NCBI RefSeq assembly: GCF_902859725.1
Contig: NZ_CADIJP010000027.1
Coordinates: forward strand, 1 to 63,591
DNA length: 63,591 bases
From: Achromobacter mucicolens
GTDB lineage: Bacteria; Pseudomonadota; Gammaproteobacteria; Burkholderiales; Burkholderiaceae_B
Direction: 5' to 3'
Each line of letters begins with the position of its first letter. Position 1 is the stretch's first letter. The notes beneath the pieces were generated by a model that had not been told where the DNA came from, searched no databases, and worked only from the letters and a program-made list of their open reading frames with translations. Positions 61,576-63,591 of this stretch are shown here, one piece after another. Position numbers and translations under genes: made by a program.

Positions 61576-63042
61576 ATGCTCCGCGCCCGCCACCTGCCCG
61601 CTTCCCGCCCCCTGGCCGTCTCGGCGCTCTGCGCCCTGCTGTCCGCCTGCGCAGTCGGCCCCGACTTCGACAAGCCGGCCGCGCCCGCCGTGTCGTCCTA
61701 TACGCCCGGACAGGACGCGCTGCCGCCGGGCCAGCAGCGCCTGCAGGCGGGCGCCGACATCCCCGGGCAGTGGTGGCGGTTGTTCCAGTCGGAGCCGCTG
61801 GACCGGCTGGTGCGCCAGGCGCTCGACGCCAGCCCCACGCTGGACGAGGCGCGCGCGCGGTTGCGGCAAGCGCAGGAAGACCTGGCCGCCGACACCGGCG
61901 GGCGCATGCTGCCCGCAGTGGACGGCAACCTGTCGGCGGCCCGCAAGAAGGTGGATCCGGCGGCCTATGGCGTGCCGGTCGCCGAGCCGCCCCCGCCCTT
62001 CACGCTCTACAACGCCTCCATCGACGTGTCCTACACCCTGGACGTGTTCGGCGCCAACCGCCGCGCGCTGGAAAGCCTGGCCGCGCAAATGGATTACCAG
62101 GCCCACGAACTGCAGGCGGCACGCATGTCGCTGGCGGCCAACGTCGTCACCGCCGCCATCCGCCAGGCGGACCTGGCCGAGCGGCTGGCGGCCACGCGCG
62201 ATCTGCTGGCCGCGCAGGTGAACCAAAAGGACATCATGCAAAAACGGCTGGAGGCGGGCGGCATCGCCCTGGCCGACCTGCGCAACCAGGAGCTGCTGGT
62301 CGCGCAGACGCGCGCCACCCTGCCGCCGCTGGAATTCCAGCTGGCGCAGGTGACCCATCAGCTTGCGACCTACCTGGGCATGCCGCCCGCCAGCCTGCAA
62401 TCGCCCCCGCTGCGCCTGGCGGACCTGACGCTGCCGGCGGATTTGCCCACGGGCGTGCCCTCGGCATTGACGCGCCAGCGGCCTGACATCCTGGCCGCCG
62501 AAGCCCTGTGGCACAAGGCATCGGCCGACGTGGGCGTGGCCACGGCCAACCTGTATCCGCAGTTCACGCTGACCGCCAGCTTCGGTTCCCAGCGCACGGG
62601 CGCGAACGAACTGGCCGATGGCGTGAATGTCTGGAATCTTGGCCTGGGGCTTGTCCAGCCGCTCTTTCACGGCGGCGAGTTGCGCGCGCGCAAGCGCTCG
62701 GCCGAAGCCGCGTACGACGCGGCCGCCGCGGCCTACCGCCAGACCGTGCTGGATGGCTTTCGCCAAGTGGCCGATGCGCTGCGGGCGCTACAGACGGACG
62801 GCGAGGCCTTCGCGGCCTATGACGACGCCTGGCGCCGCGCGGACGACGCCGGCCGCATCGCCGCGGGCCGCTACCAGGCCGGCGGCATCAGCCACCTGAG
62901 CCTGCTGGACAGCCAGCGGCAGGTGTTACAGACGCGGATTTCGCGCATCGAGGCCGACGCGGCGCGCTACACCGACACGGCCGCCTTGTTACAGGCGCTG
63001 GGCGGCGGATGGTGGAATGAGGCGGTTGCCGCCGTTCCGTGA
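61576..63042 (+). CDS. NodT/OprM-type outer-membrane efflux lipoprotein
   Basis: A 488-residue outer-membrane channel subunit of the RND/ABC efflux type. The lipobox LLSAC (Cys near residue 25) is followed by AVGPDFDKPAAP, the standard start of the family; two repeats of helical hairpins follow, with TYLGMPPASL and RQRPDILAAEALWHKASADV marking the second. It is the last gene of the tetR-hlyD-ABC-ABC-nodT operon and completes the tripartite exporter. Confidence 0.93.
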   Translation: MLRARHLPASRPLAVSALCALLSACAVGPDFDKPAAPAVSSYTPGQDALPPGQQRLQAGADIPGQWWRLFQSEPLDRLVRQALDASPTLDEARARLRQAQEDLAADTGGRMLPAVDGNLSAARKKVDPAAYGVPVAEPPPPFTLYNASIDVSYTLDVFGANRRALESLAAQMDYQAHELQAARMSLAANVVTAAIRQADLAERLAATRDLLAAQVNQKDIMQKRLEAGGIALADLRNQELLVAQTRATLPPLEFQLAQVTHQLATYLGMPPASLQSPPLRLADLTLPADLPTGVPSALTRQRPDILAAEALWHKASADVGVATANLYPQFTLTASFGSQRTGANELADGVNVWNLGLGLVQPLFHGGELRARKRSAEAAYDAAAAAYRQTVLDGFRQVADALRALQTDGEAFAAYDDAWRRADDAGRIAAGRYQAGGISHLSLLDSQRQVLQTRISRIEADAARYTDTAALLQALGGGWWNEAVAAVP

Positions 63043-63131
63043 GCCGCCAAAAGGCGATTCCCGCGACCATGACCGAGAATTCGGGTAGGAAAGTGTCGTT
63101 GAGCGCTTTTTGGAAAGCGGTGTAACCGTTG

Positions 63132-63160
63132 CATCATGCCTGTGCTCAAGCTGCATGATG
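63132..63160. promoter_or_regulatory. Inverted repeat CATCATGC-N13-GCATGATG
   Basis: A perfect 8-bp inverted repeat with a 13-bp spacer lies in the 131-bp gap before the regulator gene, 14 bp from its ATG. It might be an operator (autoregulation) or an RNA hairpin hiding the start. No clear promoter is seen. Confidence 0.4.
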
Positions 63161-63173
63161 TTCACACCGATTC

Positions 63174-63591
63174 ATGAATGACCTATTAGACCTGATCGTC
63201 TTCGCTCCCGACGCCGGCCAGCGCGTGCGCCGCAGCGACGAACTGGCCGAAATGGGGTTCTCGCCGCGTCCTTGCGAAGACTCCAACGGACTGTTCCGCC
63301 TGTTCCAGGCCCGCCGCACCCCGCTGCTCGTGATGCAAGCCGAATTTACCGATCTCTGCATGGCCGTCGCAGGTCTGCGCGCCATGGACACCACCGCCGG
63401 CATCGTCGCCATTTCCGCTTTCGACACCCCCGAGAATCGGATCCTGGGCCTGCACTGCGGCGCCGACGCCTGCTTTTCGCCCGACGTCGCCACGGGCGAG
63501 ATCGCGGCCGCCCTGCAGGCGCTTGTGCGCCGCGTGCCCACCGCCGCCGGCCGCCGCGCCCCCGAGGCCGAGCCGCGCCCGGCCGTAGCCG
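63174..63591 (+). CDS. Receiver-like regulator, degenerate; 3' end outside window
   Basis: Open from an ATG for 139 codons to the right edge, so the C-terminus is missing. The visible part resembles a CheY-type receiver: LIVFAPDAGQRVRRSDELAE, a middle strand LLVMQAEF, IVAISAFDTPENRI, and LGLHCGADACFSPDV, then EIAAALQALVRR. At the end of the third strand, where a receiver has its phospho-accepting Asp, this protein has Gln55/Ala56, and the usual Lys of the fifth strand is Ser102. It is probably a phosphorylation-independent OmpR-type regulator, with the DNA-binding domain beyond the edge (inference). Confidence 0.65.
   Translation, partial: MNDLLDLIVFAPDAGQRVRRSDELAEMGFSPRPCEDSNGLFRLFQARRTPLLVMQAEFTDLCMAVAGLRAMDTTAGIVAISAFDTPENRILGLHCGADACFSPDVATGEIAAALQALVRRVPTAAGRRAPEAEPRPAVA

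Overview
This GC-rich window reads as the chromosome of a betaproteobacterium of the Alcaligenaceae, most likely Achromobacter or a close Bordetella relative. The clues are a Bug/TctC-type binding protein, a surE-pcm-nlpD cluster, a group-2 Mrp antiporter and a DadA/Lrp pair, all with strongly GC-ending codons. This is inference from gene content; no rRNA or marker phylogeny is in view. I saw no insertion sequence, prophage, CRISPR array, rRNA or tRNA gene.

Layout. 0-6 kb: a Spy-like periplasmic protein cut by the left edge; the leftward operon surE-pcm-nlpD-PolB-type exonuclease; then plsY facing tsaD. 6-10 kb: an NCS2 purine permease, a VOC protein, a luciferase-like monooxygenase, a thioredoxin-like protein and yigZ. 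10-15 kb: a leftward ABC importer with two unrelated binding proteins, and an MFS exporter. 15-20 kb: ybiT, then HAD phosphatase-tadA-ldcA, whose LdcA carries a His-rich N-terminus. 20-26 kb: the six-gene mrp cation/proton antiporter operon. 26-30 kb: a lower-GC spacer bounded by direct repeats, a TctC-type protein, a 28-hexad beta-solenoid protein of unknown role and an EamA transporter.

30-38 kb: a YhaN/YhaO-like (SbcCD-type) DNA-repair pair, dadA divergent from an Lrp regulator, and a short rightward set (DUF502, S4 RNA-binding, degenerate Mrr-like nuclease). 38-46 kb: small metabolic genes, including an acyl-CoA dehydrogenase, a GH15 glucoamylase next to an SDR dehydrogenase, a thioredoxin-reductase-like flavoprotein behind a clear dyad operator, a GAF-GGDEF cyclase and a dienelactone-hydrolase-like enzyme. 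46-55 kb: a complete glycerol-use block, glpSTPQUV (ABC glycerol importer) divergent from glpR, followed by glpD; glpK is not here. 55-63.6 kb: an HD-GYP phosphodiesterase, a DJ-1/PfpI protein with a CurA-like reductase, a TetR-controlled tripartite ABC efflux operon, and the start of a regulator with a degenerate receiver domain, cut by the right edge.

How the parts work together. The glp block imports glycerol and oxidises glycerol-3-phosphate, with a T-rich shared control region between glpS and glpR. The tetR-hlyD-ABC-ABC-nodT block is a self-contained exporter. Mrp exchanges Na+ or K+ for protons. The surE operon has a nuclease gene where E. coli and many relatives carry rpoS. Nothing here is clearly a new multi-gene system. 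The least explained items are the beta-solenoid protein, the His-rich LdcA, the receiver-like protein without a phospho-acceptor Asp, and several unassigned operators and repeats.
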